NCBI RefSeq assembly: GCF_030463535.1
Contig: NC_132880.1
Span: 35,265,842-35,329,841, forward strand
DNA length: 64,000 bases
Reading direction: 5' to 3'
From: Salminus brasiliensis
Lineage: Eukaryota > Chordata > Actinopteri > Characiformes > Bryconidae
Shown here: positions 34,906-47,500 of the stretch, piece after piece
Layout: each line of letters begins with the position of its first letter
How positions within the stretch are numbered: position 1 is the stretch's first letter
Notes under the pieces: model-generated
The model's database searches: none
Seen by the model: only the letters and a program-made list of their open reading frames with translations
What the model was told of the DNA's origin: nothing
Made by a program: the position numbers and the translations under genes

Positions 34906-36410
34906 CCATGGAAGACCTTACTCTTCCAGAGAGGTGTTCCATTTTTGTTTGGTTGTTTTTTTCCCCTTCCTGAAGACCCCTCGCTCAGCCCTCACACTTT
35001 TTCTATGTTTCCATGACTAAAATGAAAATACTTTGATGAAAATACTTGAAAGTAGTTGAGTTGTTGAGCATTTGGAATATTGCCTATTCATGATGAAAGA
35101 AAGCCTAACTTTGCTTATGATTTTATTGTTGGGAGAAAAAGAATAGTGGTGGTCAGATTCTACTGACTTTCCTAACTCAGTTTTCTTTTATTATTTAAAC
35201 ATCTACATCTGGTTGTAATGTAATAGTCTCAAAGTTGTTCTTTCTGTTTGTGGTTTTATGCAAAAGTCTATCAAATACAGTAAAACTATATTTATAAAAA
35301 TGAGCCCAACTAGACATAATAAACATCAAGTATCTGTATACATTAAGAACTTCAAATCTCATCAGCCTTTTATAGCCTTTCATTCAAACAGCCTTAATGT
35401 CCTCCTCTTGAAGTTTATTAACTAGGCTTCCAGCATCAGCCTTTCTTAAGCTATCAGTTTGGCTAGGCCTCAGCCATCATGATTAAAATGCAACTTTACA
35501 GCACAGAGATCATTTCATCACCCAGCATAAATCTGAGAGGTGGAAACAGGGCTATATATGAACATGCTCTACCAACAAGCAATGGTCTTGCTGGAGCCAC
35601 GACAGACCAGTTGGCACCGACACTAAAGGAGATGAGAGAAGTGTAGAGATACAGAGGAGCCTAATGGAGAGCATAGAGCTCTGCTCTGTGTCCTCCTGCC
35701 TGAGTGTGAGGCTTTGTTTGGGCAGGACAGGATGTGAAGGGACATCTGGAGGGAATCAGGTCTGTTTGCTGCTGTGCTCCTGAACCTCTGAAGTGCCTTT
35801 GTGTGAAGATGAGTGAAAGGAAGTCACTGATTTTGAAGCTGCTCGCTGCCGAGGGATCTCCAGATGTATTACTATCTGTTTTTTTTGTGAGATTAACAAA
35901 AGACCACAGATAAATTGTGACTATAGTTGTAGAAGTTTGCCAGATTTAGAGATAAGAGTGACACCCTTAACTAAAATGTGTTAGAAGAGAGACCATGGTA
36001 GAGACATGAGCAATTTGGAACAGGACAGCTTTAACATTGTCTGGAAAAAGAGTGCTGGAAAGGTGAAAGTTTGTCCCCAATGTATATGCACCCTCAAAGG
36101 TTCAACAGTAGCTCATAAGGTTCATAAATGCACCTCAGATAAGGTACAGTTCATGCACATTACCATGAGAAGGGTGCACATTTAAATGTAAATCATAAAA
36201 GGTGAATGGGGTCAGTACCAAAAATATTACATTTGGTTGCCCTGGAATATGATCCAATAACAGTATACTCTGGTTTGAATACCTCAAAGACTTGCTGTTT
36301 TAGATCCGACTCTGTTGTCTGGCCAAAAAGATTGGTTCTTGCCAGAATCACTCAAGTCTTCATGCCTGTCCATTTCTCCTTATTCAATATTTTGGCTACA
36401 GGAAACAATG
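34906..36410. other. Noncoding interval
   Basis: I see no gene. The 35380-35850 stretch is of higher complexity and free of recognised repeats. Confidence 0.25.
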
Positions 36411-36545
36411 GTTCATCCATCCATCCCTCCATCTTATTTTTTGCTTCTTCCTGGTCCAGATCACAGTGGGTCCAGCTTCCAACCTGGAAACACTGGACAG
36501 AAGGCAAAAATACCCTCTATACAGGGTGCCACAACAATAGTTTAG
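36411..36545 (+). repeat. Dispersed repeat fragment (ATCCATCC...CACAGTGGGTCCAG)
   Basis: CATCCATCCCTCCATC, then CAGATCACAGTGGGTCCAGC and CTGGAAACACTGGACAGAAG, is a common fish retroelement-derived fragment. I do not assign it a class. Confidence 0.45.
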
Positions 36546-36689
36546 TTGCTTCATCAGTTGATCATAATGTTTTGGCTCATTGGTATTAATCTATACTATT
36601 AATATAAGTTAGCATTATACTTATTATAATACTAATTATACTTATAACATTTCAACATTTGAATGGCATTCATTTGCATGTGGTATTTG

Positions 36690-36945
36690 TGATGTCCTAC
36701 TGTGCATATCATATCCTTCACCTGATCTAGACTGTTGCAAGCGTCATGAAAATAGTTTGTGTAGTGGTACTATGGATATTCTGCAGGTTTAGTTGTAATA
36801 CACTGTGGCTATGGCTCTGTATGTGTTATTTTTCCTACTATTTGTATCCTATATCGTCCATTTGTTCACCAATTCCACCAAGACAAATTCCTCATGCTTG
36901 TGAGTGTGCTTTGCCAATAAAATGATTCTGATTCTGATGCATACA
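36690..36945 (+). mobile_element. 3' end of a CR1/L2-type LINE
   Basis: It ends CCAATAAAATGATTCTGATT plus CTGATG: an AATAAA-like word followed by short ATTCTG repeats, the usual tail of fish L2/CR1 LINEs. The coding part is absent (5' truncation). Confidence 0.6.
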
Positions 36946-38050
36946 GACATGGAGACATTCTGTTGATTTAGCCTTAACTATAAATTCTCAACAGTCGAGC
37001 TCTCAAAGTATCAAATCTGAAGCCAATAAACGTCTGCTTTACACCATCTGGACAGACTCCAAAAGTATGGTCTTATCAGGGCAGACCCTGAGACTAGCAT
37101 GGTGGTCTTTTATTCTGGCCTCATTCTTTCATCATGAGTATTGCAGAAGCTGGAGCGTTATGCTGCCTTTGTTTTTTTTTCCCGCACCGAGCAAAGTGTG
37201 AGAAAAGCAGTGGGAGAATGTCTCTCCTCCTCAGCCAGCTCCGGCTGTTTCCAGTTACCTTCCAACCGGAGAAAATATTTACTCCTGAAAACCGAGAGGA
37301 TAATTTTCCCTCCTTGACTCGCTTCCAGTGGCATCTGGCTTGTGTTAGGGGCTCTTCTGTGAGGGACAGTAAGAGTGAGAAGACAAAGCCTGAGCAACGT
37401 CTACTGAATCAGATCTCAAACCCAGGATGTTCCACCAAACAGAGTGAAAGATCCCAGTCTGCTTTAGTAACACACACTCTTCACAGTGATGGTTCCTGCA
37501 GGTTCTTTAAATAATAACTATTGTAAATGGGACGTGCAAGTGTGAAAACATCTTTAACACTAAGGTCCTACTTTAAAACTAATTAAATGTTCTTCCTAGA
37601 ATGGCACGTTCAAGCTAAGAGCCATTTAGGAACCATTGTTTTTAGGCGTGAGGTCCTGCTGTGAAGAGGGACACAAACTAACACTAAAGGTTCTTGTGAA
37701 GGGGGCTAGACACAGAAAAAGCTTACACTGATTACATCAACGTTCTCTCATTTATTAATGTGTTCTTGCAGCGTTTCAAGCTCTGCAGTCTTCATCAGAC
37801 TGAACAATCAGTGCGCAGACATTTATGTTTCTTGCATAATAATTCATAGTCAGGTCCAGGTTTCATACACAGTGTTAAATGAGTCATTGTCTATCATCAC
37901 ACATTTTAAATTGTATTGCATTCAATTAAAGTGGTTCAAATGTGTACAATATCTCCATGTGTGGCATACACTCTTTTAAGGAGATGTAATAAAGGGTTCT
38001 TTTGGTGATGCCATAGAAGACCATCTTAGGTTCCATACAAACATGTTTAA
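36946..38050. other. Noncoding; GGTTCTT-family fragment at 37970-38040
   Basis: No gene is supported. A 126-codon frame at 37134-37514 lacks any recognisable motif. The end holds TAAAGGGTTCTTTTGGTGAT and GCCATAGAAGACCATC from the dispersed palindromic family. Confidence 0.35.
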
Positions 38051-38059
38051 AAAAGATAC

Positions 38060-38490
38060 ACGGATCAGTCATAACATTAGCACCACCTGTCTTATAATAT
38101 TAAGTGGATCCCCTTTCTGAGACCACATTCATCTGACCATTCAAGGCATGGACTCCACAAGACCTCCTGTGGTCTCTGGCACCAAGATGTTTGCAGAATA
38201 TCTTTTTAAGTTCTGTAAGTTGTGAGGTGGGACCTCCATGGATCTCAGCGATGAGCCTTAGGTGCCCATACCCCTGTCGCCAGTTCACTCCTTGTCTTTT
38301 TGAAGGTTTTGAGCCACTTGTGGAAGGTACTGACCACTGCATACCAGAAAAAACCCCACAAGACTTGCCTGATGTTTTAAAGATGTTCTAGCCCAGTCAT
38401 CTAGCCATCACAAATTTGGCTCGTGTCAAAGTGGCTCAGATCCTGAGCTTGCCTGCCCATTTTTTGTCAATCAATGTCTTTCACTTTACT
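38060..38490 (-). mobile_element. MITE family B
   Basis: It begins CGGATCAGTCATAACATTAG and contains the reverse complement of CAGGTCTTGTGGGGT-type and TATGCAGTGGTCAGTACCTT blocks also found at 41440-41830 and 61421-61880. The ends of the family are inverted (ATCAG(T/C)CATAACATTA). Confidence 0.65.
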
Positions 38491-39256
38491 TTGACTTATC
38501 ATTGGTACTAATGTAATGGCTGCTCAGTCTATGTGTAAGTGTGAGGAAGCTTTTAAGGGGCATTGAACCTTTTAATATACATGTAATATAAAGGTTCTAT
38601 ACTAATGTCATGGTTCTATATTTATTACATTACATTACATTACAATACTTTAAAGGTAATTTAAGGAACTATAATGCTTTCTTTATGGCATTGTACAACT
38701 CATAATTACAATAGAAATGTTCCAAATGACTTGCAATTAAATTGTTTTACATCAACTTACATTAACATTAAGAATAGTTTTAGCTTTATAAACAGTGAAA
38801 TACTGTTTTAAAACTTTTTCGAGAAGCAATATTATGTAATGATGGTAGGATCATTAGTGGATATTAGTGAAATTGATGTACACATGTGAATCAGATACAT
38901 TCAGTCTATAAGCCTCCTTCTTAACTTTTTATTTGGGTTGACCCATATAAACACTACACAGATGCCTAAATTGTGTATTCTTCATTTCTCTATTCCGAGG
39001 GGCACAGTTTGTCCTCAGACTGATGATGGACTAGTGAAGTTGCCACTCACGCCACTCCTTCTTTGGACTGCACAGCAGATATAAGTTTTGCTTTTCCTCG
39101 CTTAGGCATCTACAGAGCTATAGTGTCCATATAGGGCCATGTCCATCTTTACCCTGTCTTGCTCAGATTTAGTGACTGACTACACTCATTGCAGTGCTAA
39201 ACAAGGTTCCTTAGTGTTTAGCCATAGAAGGAACACATTTGACTCCCTCTGAAGCA
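38491..39256. other. Noncoding interval
   Basis: It holds a short (TTACA)n run near 38627-38643 and no gene. Confidence 0.3.
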
Positions 39257-39257
39257 A

Positions 39258-39547
39258 TGGTTCTGCAATCGGGCCTCAGGGTCCCCTGGATGGTCCACAT
39301 TTTTGCTCTTTTTTGCCAAGTGTTGTCAGAGTGCCATATGGGGGGTTGGGGATTCTAAGGGCCTGTAACTAACAGGGGCCCTACAAATGTGTTTATTTAG
39401 TACTTTGACAGAATTGTTAGAGCTGTGGGGCCCAGTGTAATATCTTTTAACCGGGCCAAAATCCCTGGCAGCACCTCTGAGTGTTGGAAAGTGGGATCGA
39501 GCAGAAATGTGGACCTCAGGAGTACTGAGGACTGGTTTGAGAACTCC
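39258..39547. mobile_element. Palindromic MITE-like repeat
   Basis: The left arm with CCTCAGGGTCCCCTGGATGG and TCCACATTTTTGCTC is inverted relative to the right arm GAGCAGAAATGTGGACCTCA followed by GGACTGGTTTGAGAAC. Confidence 0.55.
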
Positions 39548-39639
39548 TGCAGTGAAGTACCTTTACATTTTTCAGATTCTTTAAAGAAATGTGTTTGTAG
39601 CTGATACATAACGTTGAAGAACTTCTATGCAATGTAAAG

Positions 39640-39925
39640 GTCATATACACTATAAAGAAGTCAAGAAGTCAAGGATTTTAATAGAGCCTTTTCCTGCTTT
39701 TGTTGGAGTAGCTGTCTCTACTGTCCATGGAAAGCTTTTGGAGTGTTGCTGTGAGGATTTGATGGAATTCAGTGACAAGACTGTTCAGCCAGGGCAGGAT
39801 GTTGGACGATCACCACCTCACCTACTGCATATTCTTCAGTACATTAGGTATTACTATGAAACATAAAGTAGCTTAATGCAGTCATTAAAATGGGTGTCCA
39901 CAAACATTTGGCCACAGTGTTCCTA
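39640..39925 (+). mobile_element. MITE family A, internally shortened
   Basis: It has CTTTTGTTGGAGTAGCTGTC, ACTGTCCATGGAAAGC and the right end GGGTGTCCACAAACATTTGG, but lacks the middle of the 40712-41215 copy. Confidence 0.65.
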
Positions 39926-40711
39926 GAACCATGTTCCCAGTTTCATTTCATTTTTCCACTATGGCTATCCTAACATGTTGCAATCACAAAGGGTATTTAC
40001 ATAATACGTCTGTTTTGGGTGTCAGCAAGAAGAGCCTAAATGCTTTCTCAGTCATTCTCAGTGTTTATGGTCCAACTAGACACATCATCACCTTTGAGTA
40101 GTATACAAAATAAACAGGGTCAGTGTGTTAGGCCGCACTTTTCACATACACCCCAGCGCCCTGCTTGAAAGCATCACGACTCACCCGGGCCTGAGTACTG
40201 TTGATTGCTCAATGGCAAGTACATCAACATGCCAAGCGCCTAGAGTGTTGGGCATGATAGATCACGCTGCAGCCTATTATTATAACCCATTACCATTAAT
40301 AATGCATATCTCCTCCTCTCTTCATTACCTCCGCCTACATGTTAACATAACACCTTCCATTCTGAGCTCACCTCAAAGCAGTCCCTACTGTCCCTGAACA
40401 CACGACTGAGCAACACACACACATACACACATGCTCACCAGCAGCATGCATGCTTAAGCGGTTATGCAATACAAATTGTACTCTGATAGTGTCACGTCTT
40501 TCAGTTCAAGCTGACCATTTGCTGTGCAGAACGTCTTGCACTTCTGAGCCGATTTAGTCACTACACTTACAGTTACGGCACTTGTCACTATGCTCAGTAC
40601 ATGATGGTCTGGCTAGAATCCCAGAGCAGTTCGGCAAAGCTAAGAAACATGAGAAACTGCTAACAAGTTTTATTTCAGAGAGTGAAACAGTAAACAGTTC
40701 TCTAAAATATC
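39926..40711. other. Noncoding; repeat-poor island 40230-40420
   Basis: I see no gene. The 40230-40420 stretch (ACCCATTACCATTAATAATG and flanks) looks like possible conserved noncoding DNA. Confidence 0.25.
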
Positions 40712-41215
40712 ATTCACTATACAGACTGTATACAGAAGTATTGGGACACCTGCTCATTCATTGTTCCTCCGAAATGATGGGTCTTAAAAAGAGTTTATGC
40801 TGATTTTGTTGGGGTAACTATCTCTACCGTCCAGGGAAAGGCTTTCTAATAGGTTTTGGAGCACTGCTGTGAGAAATTAATTGCATTCAGCAACAATAGC
40901 GTTAGTGTGGTCAGGTGGTTGGATGATCACCATTCCACCTTATTCCCAACTTCTCAGCTTATCCCAAAAGTATTAGATGGAGAACCATCAATCCAGAGAA
41001 CACAGTTTCACTGCTCCACAGTTCAATGCTGCGGCTCATGTTGATCTGCTCCAAAGAGCCCTATTCTATTGCTGATACTTTTCTACAAGGACTAGACAAG
41101 CTGTGTGTATGCATTTGTACATCTGTGACAGCAATGGGTGCAACTCAAAGTTGCATGAATGAATTCATCAGAAGGGGTGTCCACAAACATTTGGACATAT
41201 ACTTTATGTAATGTT
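40712..41215 (+). mobile_element. MITE family A, near full-length copy
   Basis: It runs from AGACTGTATACAGAAGTATT (GGGACACC) to GGGTGTCCACAAACATTTGG (ACATATA); the two ends are roughly inverted. About 500 bp, noncoding. This is the reference copy for the family A fragments in the window, which resemble non-autonomous Tc1/mariner elements. Confidence 0.7.
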
Positions 41216-41439
41216 AATTCATTTGAATTCCTTGCTTATCCTATGTTACAGGATGACAGAACCGACCATTAAGTCATACATTAGTTTCTATCGTGAGAGA
41301 TCAAACATGTTTTGGCTGATCACCTGCATCTTGGTTGCATCCATGGAAGATTAGCATTGTTGCTTTACTATGCACTCGACTGACAGATTACATAATTGAA
41401 CAATTGAATTACGTATATTATATGTATAATATATATATA

Positions 41440-41830
41440 TAGCCATAATATTAGTACCATGTGTAAAGTGAAAAACACTGATGATCTTTATCTACAGTGG
41501 CATCTGTGAATGGGTGGAATACATTAGGTAGCAAGTGAACAGTCAGTTCTTGAAGGTAATGTGTTAAAAACATAGAAAATAGGCAAGCATTTGACAAGGG
41601 CCAGATTGTGATGGCAAGAAGACCATGGGTCAGAACCTCTTCAAAACACCAGACAGGTCTTGTGGGGTTTTTCTCTGGTATTCAGTGGTCAGTACCTACC
41701 TTTCTTGGTGCCAGATACTACAGTACATCTTCATAGGTCTTGTGGAGTCACAGGCCTTGAATGGTCAGATCTGCTATGGTGGCACGGGGTGGACCTACTC
41801 AATATTAAGCAGGTTATGGATCATGAAGTC
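41440..41830 (+). mobile_element. MITE family B
   Basis: It has AGCCATAATATTAGTACCAT at the left, AAGTGAACAGTCAGTTCTTG and GACAAGGGCCAGATTGTGAT inside, and ACCTACTCAATATTAAGCAG at the right. Confidence 0.65.
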
Positions 41831-41939
41831 TGAAAGGGATAACAAAATCATGCCAATGGATGTTTTTATCTTTTCTAAACAAACATCTAAACCATAACTT
41901 TTCATCAATGTTGGAATGTGAAATACATGTACTAATGTA

Positions 41940-42190
41940 AGAAGAGGCACTTCAAGGCATACTTACATGAGGGACCTGGATTGAACAGACTTTTTAAACT
42001 CCTAAAAAGTGGCTCCTTCATGGTCCTTTTATAAAGCCAATTATAAATAATGACAACTCAAGGACCCATTTGAATGCTCAAAGGGTTCTCCCACATGACA
42101 GAGGACCTCTTGCATATAGTTCTTTAAATAACCTTTAATAAATAGCACCTAATAAGGTCAAAGTATCCTTTAACACTTAACTATACAGTA
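41940..42190. mobile_element. GGTTCTT-family repeat, diverged
   Basis: GGTTCTCCCACATGACAGAG, TAGTTCTTTAAATAACC and AGTGGCTCCTTCATGGTCC resemble the family but are weakly matched. Confidence 0.35.
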
Positions 42191-43268
42191 AAATCCTCAT
42201 TTGCTGAGATTGTGTACAGGTAAATATCTACTCAATTAAGGCAAACTTTAGACATCTCCGCAGCTTACTCCACCATTTCCTTCTGGTCTGCCCTGGCACC
42301 CTGGCTCCACGTTGTGTATGAAATAATTGCCCATTCCTTTCATGGGATTATGGAAGTAAATCTCTTCTGTAGCACTGCGATGCCGGGAGCCATTGAAATC
42401 CTGTTACATGGCTGTATTATACTGCAATTAATTGCTTTTTGAAATGCTAAGCTCCTTCTCTCTTTGATTCAGAACAGTTGACTCATCCTTCTTGAAGGGG
42501 GTTGGGGCAGACTCATGCCAACGGATTGGTGACAAATAACACTAAACCTGCTCTTTTTTTCCACTTCAGAAAAGGATATTAGCTTGAAAAGAAGCAGAGA
42601 AACTCATGTGAGTAGGGAAGAATCATTCCATGCAGAGGGATTCTTCACCTTGTTTGGACAAGCGCAAAGAAACCACTTACTAGAATGAATCTCCACTGTC
42701 TTTACCTAGCTCATGAGCTCAATGTTTGACCTCTCACTAAGGCAACAGATGACAATCTGAGAGCAGTTCCACATTCCAAACCTCTCTGGTGGCGTCACAT
42801 GACCGGGCTGGTGCATTCTGTGGGCCAGGCTTTGCTGAATGAGTGCAAGTTTGTTGACTCTAGTAGCGAGTGCCTGGCGTCTGCGTGGTGCACTGCACTG
42901 CCCCAGCCGCCACATCAACCACTGTTTCCTCCAGCCAACAGGATGAGCTCTGAGTCATCGCTCACTTGACTGCTGCTGATGACACGGCGCGCAACGTATC
43001 ACAAAATTTCACTCCAACAAACCTCACAGCCTAGTCCAGGCTCTGAGAAACGGAGAAGAGGAAATGGACATTCAGGGCATGACAGTGTGGAGAAAGAGTT
43101 CAGAAATAAAAGGCATCCTGCACACTCATGAAATCATTGTATAACTGAAAGGGTTTATGTCAGTCATTTCCATTCAACCAAACAGAGTGGATTTGGCAGA
43201 CTGATAGGATCAATACTGTGATCAAGCACATTTATAAATATAGACATATAGACACTGTGGTGTTTGAA
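42191..43268. other. Noncoding; candidate conserved-element region 42240-42480
   Basis: No gene is seen. The 42240-42480 stretch is non-repetitive with an evenly mixed composition and includes TACTGCAATTAATTGCTTTT, a homeodomain-type palindrome core. Confidence 0.3.
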
Positions 43269-43269
43269 G

Positions 43270-43745
43270 GCACATGAATATGACATATACAGTATAAGGA
43301 CAAAGTATTTAGGCATCTAAACATTACACCTACAGCAGGTTTTTATGACATGATTTTAAAACCATTAGCATTAATGTGGAGTCGCCCCCCCCCCCCCCCC
43401 CCCTGCAGCTCTGACAGCATGTTATTGAGTCAGCAGAGCGATGGTTTACCCACTATACACCTTAGCACTCAGCAACCTTGCTCTGCAACTTTATGTAGTC
43501 TGAGTCTGATTTGGTCTTTAACACTTCCACTTTTCAAATGTACAAGGAGTAAAGAAATTTCACTAATTTGTTGCAACGGTGGGATCCTATTATTCAGTGA
43601 GCTCTTTAGAACCACCCATTCTTTCACTAGAGTTTGTAAAGGTGGACTGCATGGCTAAGTCCTTGATTTTATACACCTGTGACAATGGAACATCTGAATT
43701 CAGTGATTAAGGGCTGTGTCCCAATACATTTGTCCATGTAGTGTA
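43270..43745 (-). mobile_element. Internally deleted Tc1-like element (476 bp) with poly(C)
   Basis: The right side (CCCATTCTTTCACTAG ... TTGATTTTATACACCTGTGA ... TGTCCCAATACATTTGTCC) is the reverse complement of the 5' leader of the Tc1-like family seen at 5150-5265. The left side (AGTATAAGGACAAAGTATTT) is the other inverted end. The transposase is gone. Confidence 0.65.
43385..43403. repeat. Poly(C) run of 19
   Basis: An uninterrupted C homopolymer lies inside the short Tc1-like element. Confidence 0.95.
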
Positions 43746-43791
43746 ACTCATCTATGTTTATTCAAAAGTTCTCCTAACTCATATTTTTCAG

Positions 43792-44520
43792 TTCTGCAGC
43801 TCAGTTTGGTGACAAGTTGTGCAACTCAAAACCATTAGTAAATGTGCAGTAGTTAAAATTACTTTAATAATGAATATGATTTTTGGTCTGTGTTCCTCCT
43901 CCTGATTCTGCTTACTATTTATTCCCATCTGTAGGTTAGAACTCCCCCTTTCACATGGGAAGGCCTTTCTATTCTCAGACACCTGACCACGGAGAGCTGT
44001 GATGCGATTATAATGCGAACTTATAATCCCGCCTCTTGCCGAGCAGGCAGTTAGACAATTGTGCCGCTCTGAAATGAGTTACATATCAGTGTCCAGGAAA
44101 TAATAGGGAAGTAACTTAACACAGAGCTGTGTTTTTATGTAGTGTAAGTTTTTGCAGCTCTAGAGTGGCACAGTGGTCTAACTGTCTGCTCATCAAATGT
44201 GAGGAGATCATGCGTTCAAATCCCAACAAGAGATTTGTGCTATGTCATCAAAAGCCTTGCATTTTGGGGGCATTCCTGCAAGAGGAATTAAATACATTGA
44301 GAGGGACTTACTAAACATCTTACACAATATATAAGCAATTTCAGCTGCAGTTTCATTTACTAGTGTTTTTGAGGCTTAACTCACTTTAGTCATTCTGGAT
44401 AAGAGTGTCTGCAAAATACATTAAATGTAAATGTACGTATTGTTGACCAAACAGATATACAGAACTACAAATGTTTGTGAGTTAGAAAAAACTTGTGCCT
44501 AAACTGAGTTGAGTTACCTC
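43792..44520. mobile_element. Inverted tRNA-SINE dimer inside a palindromic element, copy 2
   Basis: It has the same layout as 29906-30478. A minus-strand SINE-like arm has its head near 44075, and a plus-strand arm begins CAGCTCTAGAGTGGCACAGT (44156), with box B GTTCAAATCCC near 44215 and tail GGATAAGAGTGTCTGC. The outer arms (CTCAGTTTGGTGACAAGTTG and AACTGAGTTGAGTTACC) are inverted and match those of the first locus. Confidence 0.6.
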
Positions 44521-47500
44521 AAAAACAATGATCTGTAATCAGTTACTGTATCCTTTTAAGCTTTTAAGCTTTCCATACTTTTTGCTGTGTGTATTGTCCG
44601 GCTGAGATTATGGAAGAATGAGCAGACATTGTTATTATTACATGCAACTACAATTAATGTCAAAAGTTTTTACAACATGGAGGAGCTGTCAAAAATCTCA
44701 ACCGCAGCTTAAATTTGCCTGTTTGAAATCTGATGCCATTGCTTGTTTAGCTTTTGTGCTACAGAGTGAAGGCCAGAGGCACCGTGTGTGGGAACTGTAT
44801 CCTGTAAGTCATGGAGACTGCTAGTGAATGCTGCTACCTGGGCAAGAGTCCAAACCTCATGCTGCATATACCTCCAGTTAAAATGTAGTGTCTGTGGAGA
44901 GGGGCTTGAAGCTAGATTAAAGCAGGGCCGGTATGTTTTACAGTCTACTGGACTCCAGCTGGGAGATAACACTCCCTGGCAGCTTGCAAGCAGCCTGGCT
45001 CGGCAGGTGTAGGAATGCATTCAAAAGTCTACTGTACGTTTCATTTTTGAGACCGCCCTCTCCTGACGTAGCTGTAATGAGTACAGGAACGGCAGCTGCA
45101 GCTTTGAGTTATTGCCTGGGGGCAGCAAGCTCAGGGCCCTCCCAGACTTTTGTGTTGAAGTCCAGAGCAATTTGTCTGACTATAGTAGTTAGTGCAAAAA
45201 CACTGCCAGCACATTTCATCACTGTCTTGTGAATTGCTGCCTTGTGATTCATTTTATAATGAGTGGACAAATAGAAATAATTGATAATTACTTCAACATC
45301 TATATTACAATCTTAGTCCTTGAAATTAAGGTACTAAAGGCTGCATTTCTGAGGATTCTAAGTAGTTCTTTGGTGTATAAATAATATGTGACTTTGGTTG
45401 AGGTGACAAATGTTCAGATGACTTTTAATAAGCATATTAAAACCCCTGAATTTAGCCTGAGGATGAAACACTGATTTCCTTTTATAGAGGCCTTGTAAGA
45501 AAAAAAAAGAAAAAGATAAGATCTGCTTTTATTTAACTGGTTTACATCACATAGACTAGCCTGCACTAGACATAGGCTAGCTTAGCCTAGTCAAAACAAA
45601 CACATATTTTTTGTTATTTACAAATCTTCAATAGTGACCTTTCTTAGTGTCCAATTGGCATGTTGTGCTAGCTGAAGCTGATTGGTCAGCCTAGTGTTAG
45701 CTTTTAGCCACTTTAGAAGCTCTAGCATGCTGGATAACAGCATAATTCCTTGCTTCAGTTGCATAGAGTTAGCTTTTAGTCACTCCAACTAGGCATCAGT
45801 CCTTGCTTTGGTCGGCCTGGCATTAGCTTTTAGCCCTTTTAGCCTCGCTTCCATATTTCCATATTTCCATATTGTCACATTTAGCCTGTAGCTAGATAAT
45901 TGCCTGAGTGTATTCAAATTTTGGGGGTGTAAATATAAATAATTAGTCAAGTTTTGGACTTTTGGGATTGAGAAATTGTACTGCTTTGTTTTTACCTATG
46001 GTAATTTTGCTTTTGAATGAGGAGACAACAGTGTTTGAAGTTCTGGGTTTGACCATTCCATGTACCAAACTCTCATTATTCACGTATGGCAAGATGAATA
46101 CAGTTGGACATTTTAAGGCCCCGATTTTACAGTTTCAGAGATAGCAGAAAGACAGCATTAGGGGCAATAGCAGCACTCTCACATACATAAAGACATCTGT
46201 CATTACACCTGCTGAGCTGTGGAATGTTCAACATTCAGATCACCTCCCAGTTTCTTGATTGCCTCTGACAAAAACTGCCCATGGTTAAAGTTCAGCTATG
46301 ATTATGATGCATCAGTCTTGTCAAGGCCAGATCTGCTAGTATTAGTCATCACTGGCGTTCAGTGTACGTTGCCTGTAGAGAATAACTTACACCTGCTCCA
46401 ACTGCCTGGTGCCTGGCCGCTCTATGGAAAGCATGATCAGCAGGCTCTCTTTACTGTTGGCTGTGAGTGAGTCAGCTAATTACAGTGGAAAAGAACCTTG
46501 AACAGGACTCCTGAGTGGAAATTATCTCAAATGGCCAGGTTCGCTGGAACACGCACACACACAAATATACACAGACGCTGCCCAAAACATTTCTCCCAAC
46601 ACCTGTTTATGTCACAACAGTGTGGAAGCTGACATTTCCCATGCAGGTTTGGGAAGGTTTTACACAAAAGCTTCAAGGGAGGAAAGAAAAATAAAGAACC
46701 GTAAAACCTGTTCCGCCTGCGTTACTGTATGACCAATGCACATATCAAACCCTGAGTCATCTATATGAAAAGATCACTGAAAACATGGTTACTAAAAATA
46801 AACCAGCTTTTCATGGCAATATTCCCACCATGTTTGAACTCAACGCCTCATTTCCACAGCAGCTGTTTGCTAAGTGTCCGCTGAAGGAGGACAGGAACAG
46901 TTGCAAGCAGCAATTATAGAACCTCTCTCCCTCTCTCTTTCATAGCATGTGACATTGTGATGAAAAAAAGGTCAATTGTCCTGCCATGGCAGTAATTTCC
47001 AGTCACTCTAAACATAGAAACCATAGTCCACAGTTGTTATTGATGCATTCTTTACTTTCACTCTGCTATTGATTCCACCTATGCTAGCTGCACTTTCAGT
47101 ACAGAATCAGGTATGGAGGTTTGAGTTCAATGGTGCAGTGGATCCAGGGCAAAACGGGAGGCCTCATTAATCTCATCACCTCAAAACAAATTAGATTCCG
47201 ATGGACTTGGGGATATAACGACCCTGCTCACCACAGACTACGTTCCCAAGAGAATGCTTTGAAGGCAAAGACCTTTTCTGCCCAAGCAAACAGGTGCCTG
47301 TTCAATTAATCCTTTCCACAGTAGAAGCCAAAGAAACGGGGACAAAGGTTTGTGCAAGACGTCTGAAAAAAACCTGGTCAACAGTCCATGTGGGCCAATA
47401 CATCTCTGATTTCAAAACACTTTGACATGCACTTCCTGATTTAGGTCACACTCTCGTTCTCCAATTAAATATGCCAGCCAAGATTACAGTGTGTCAGCTC

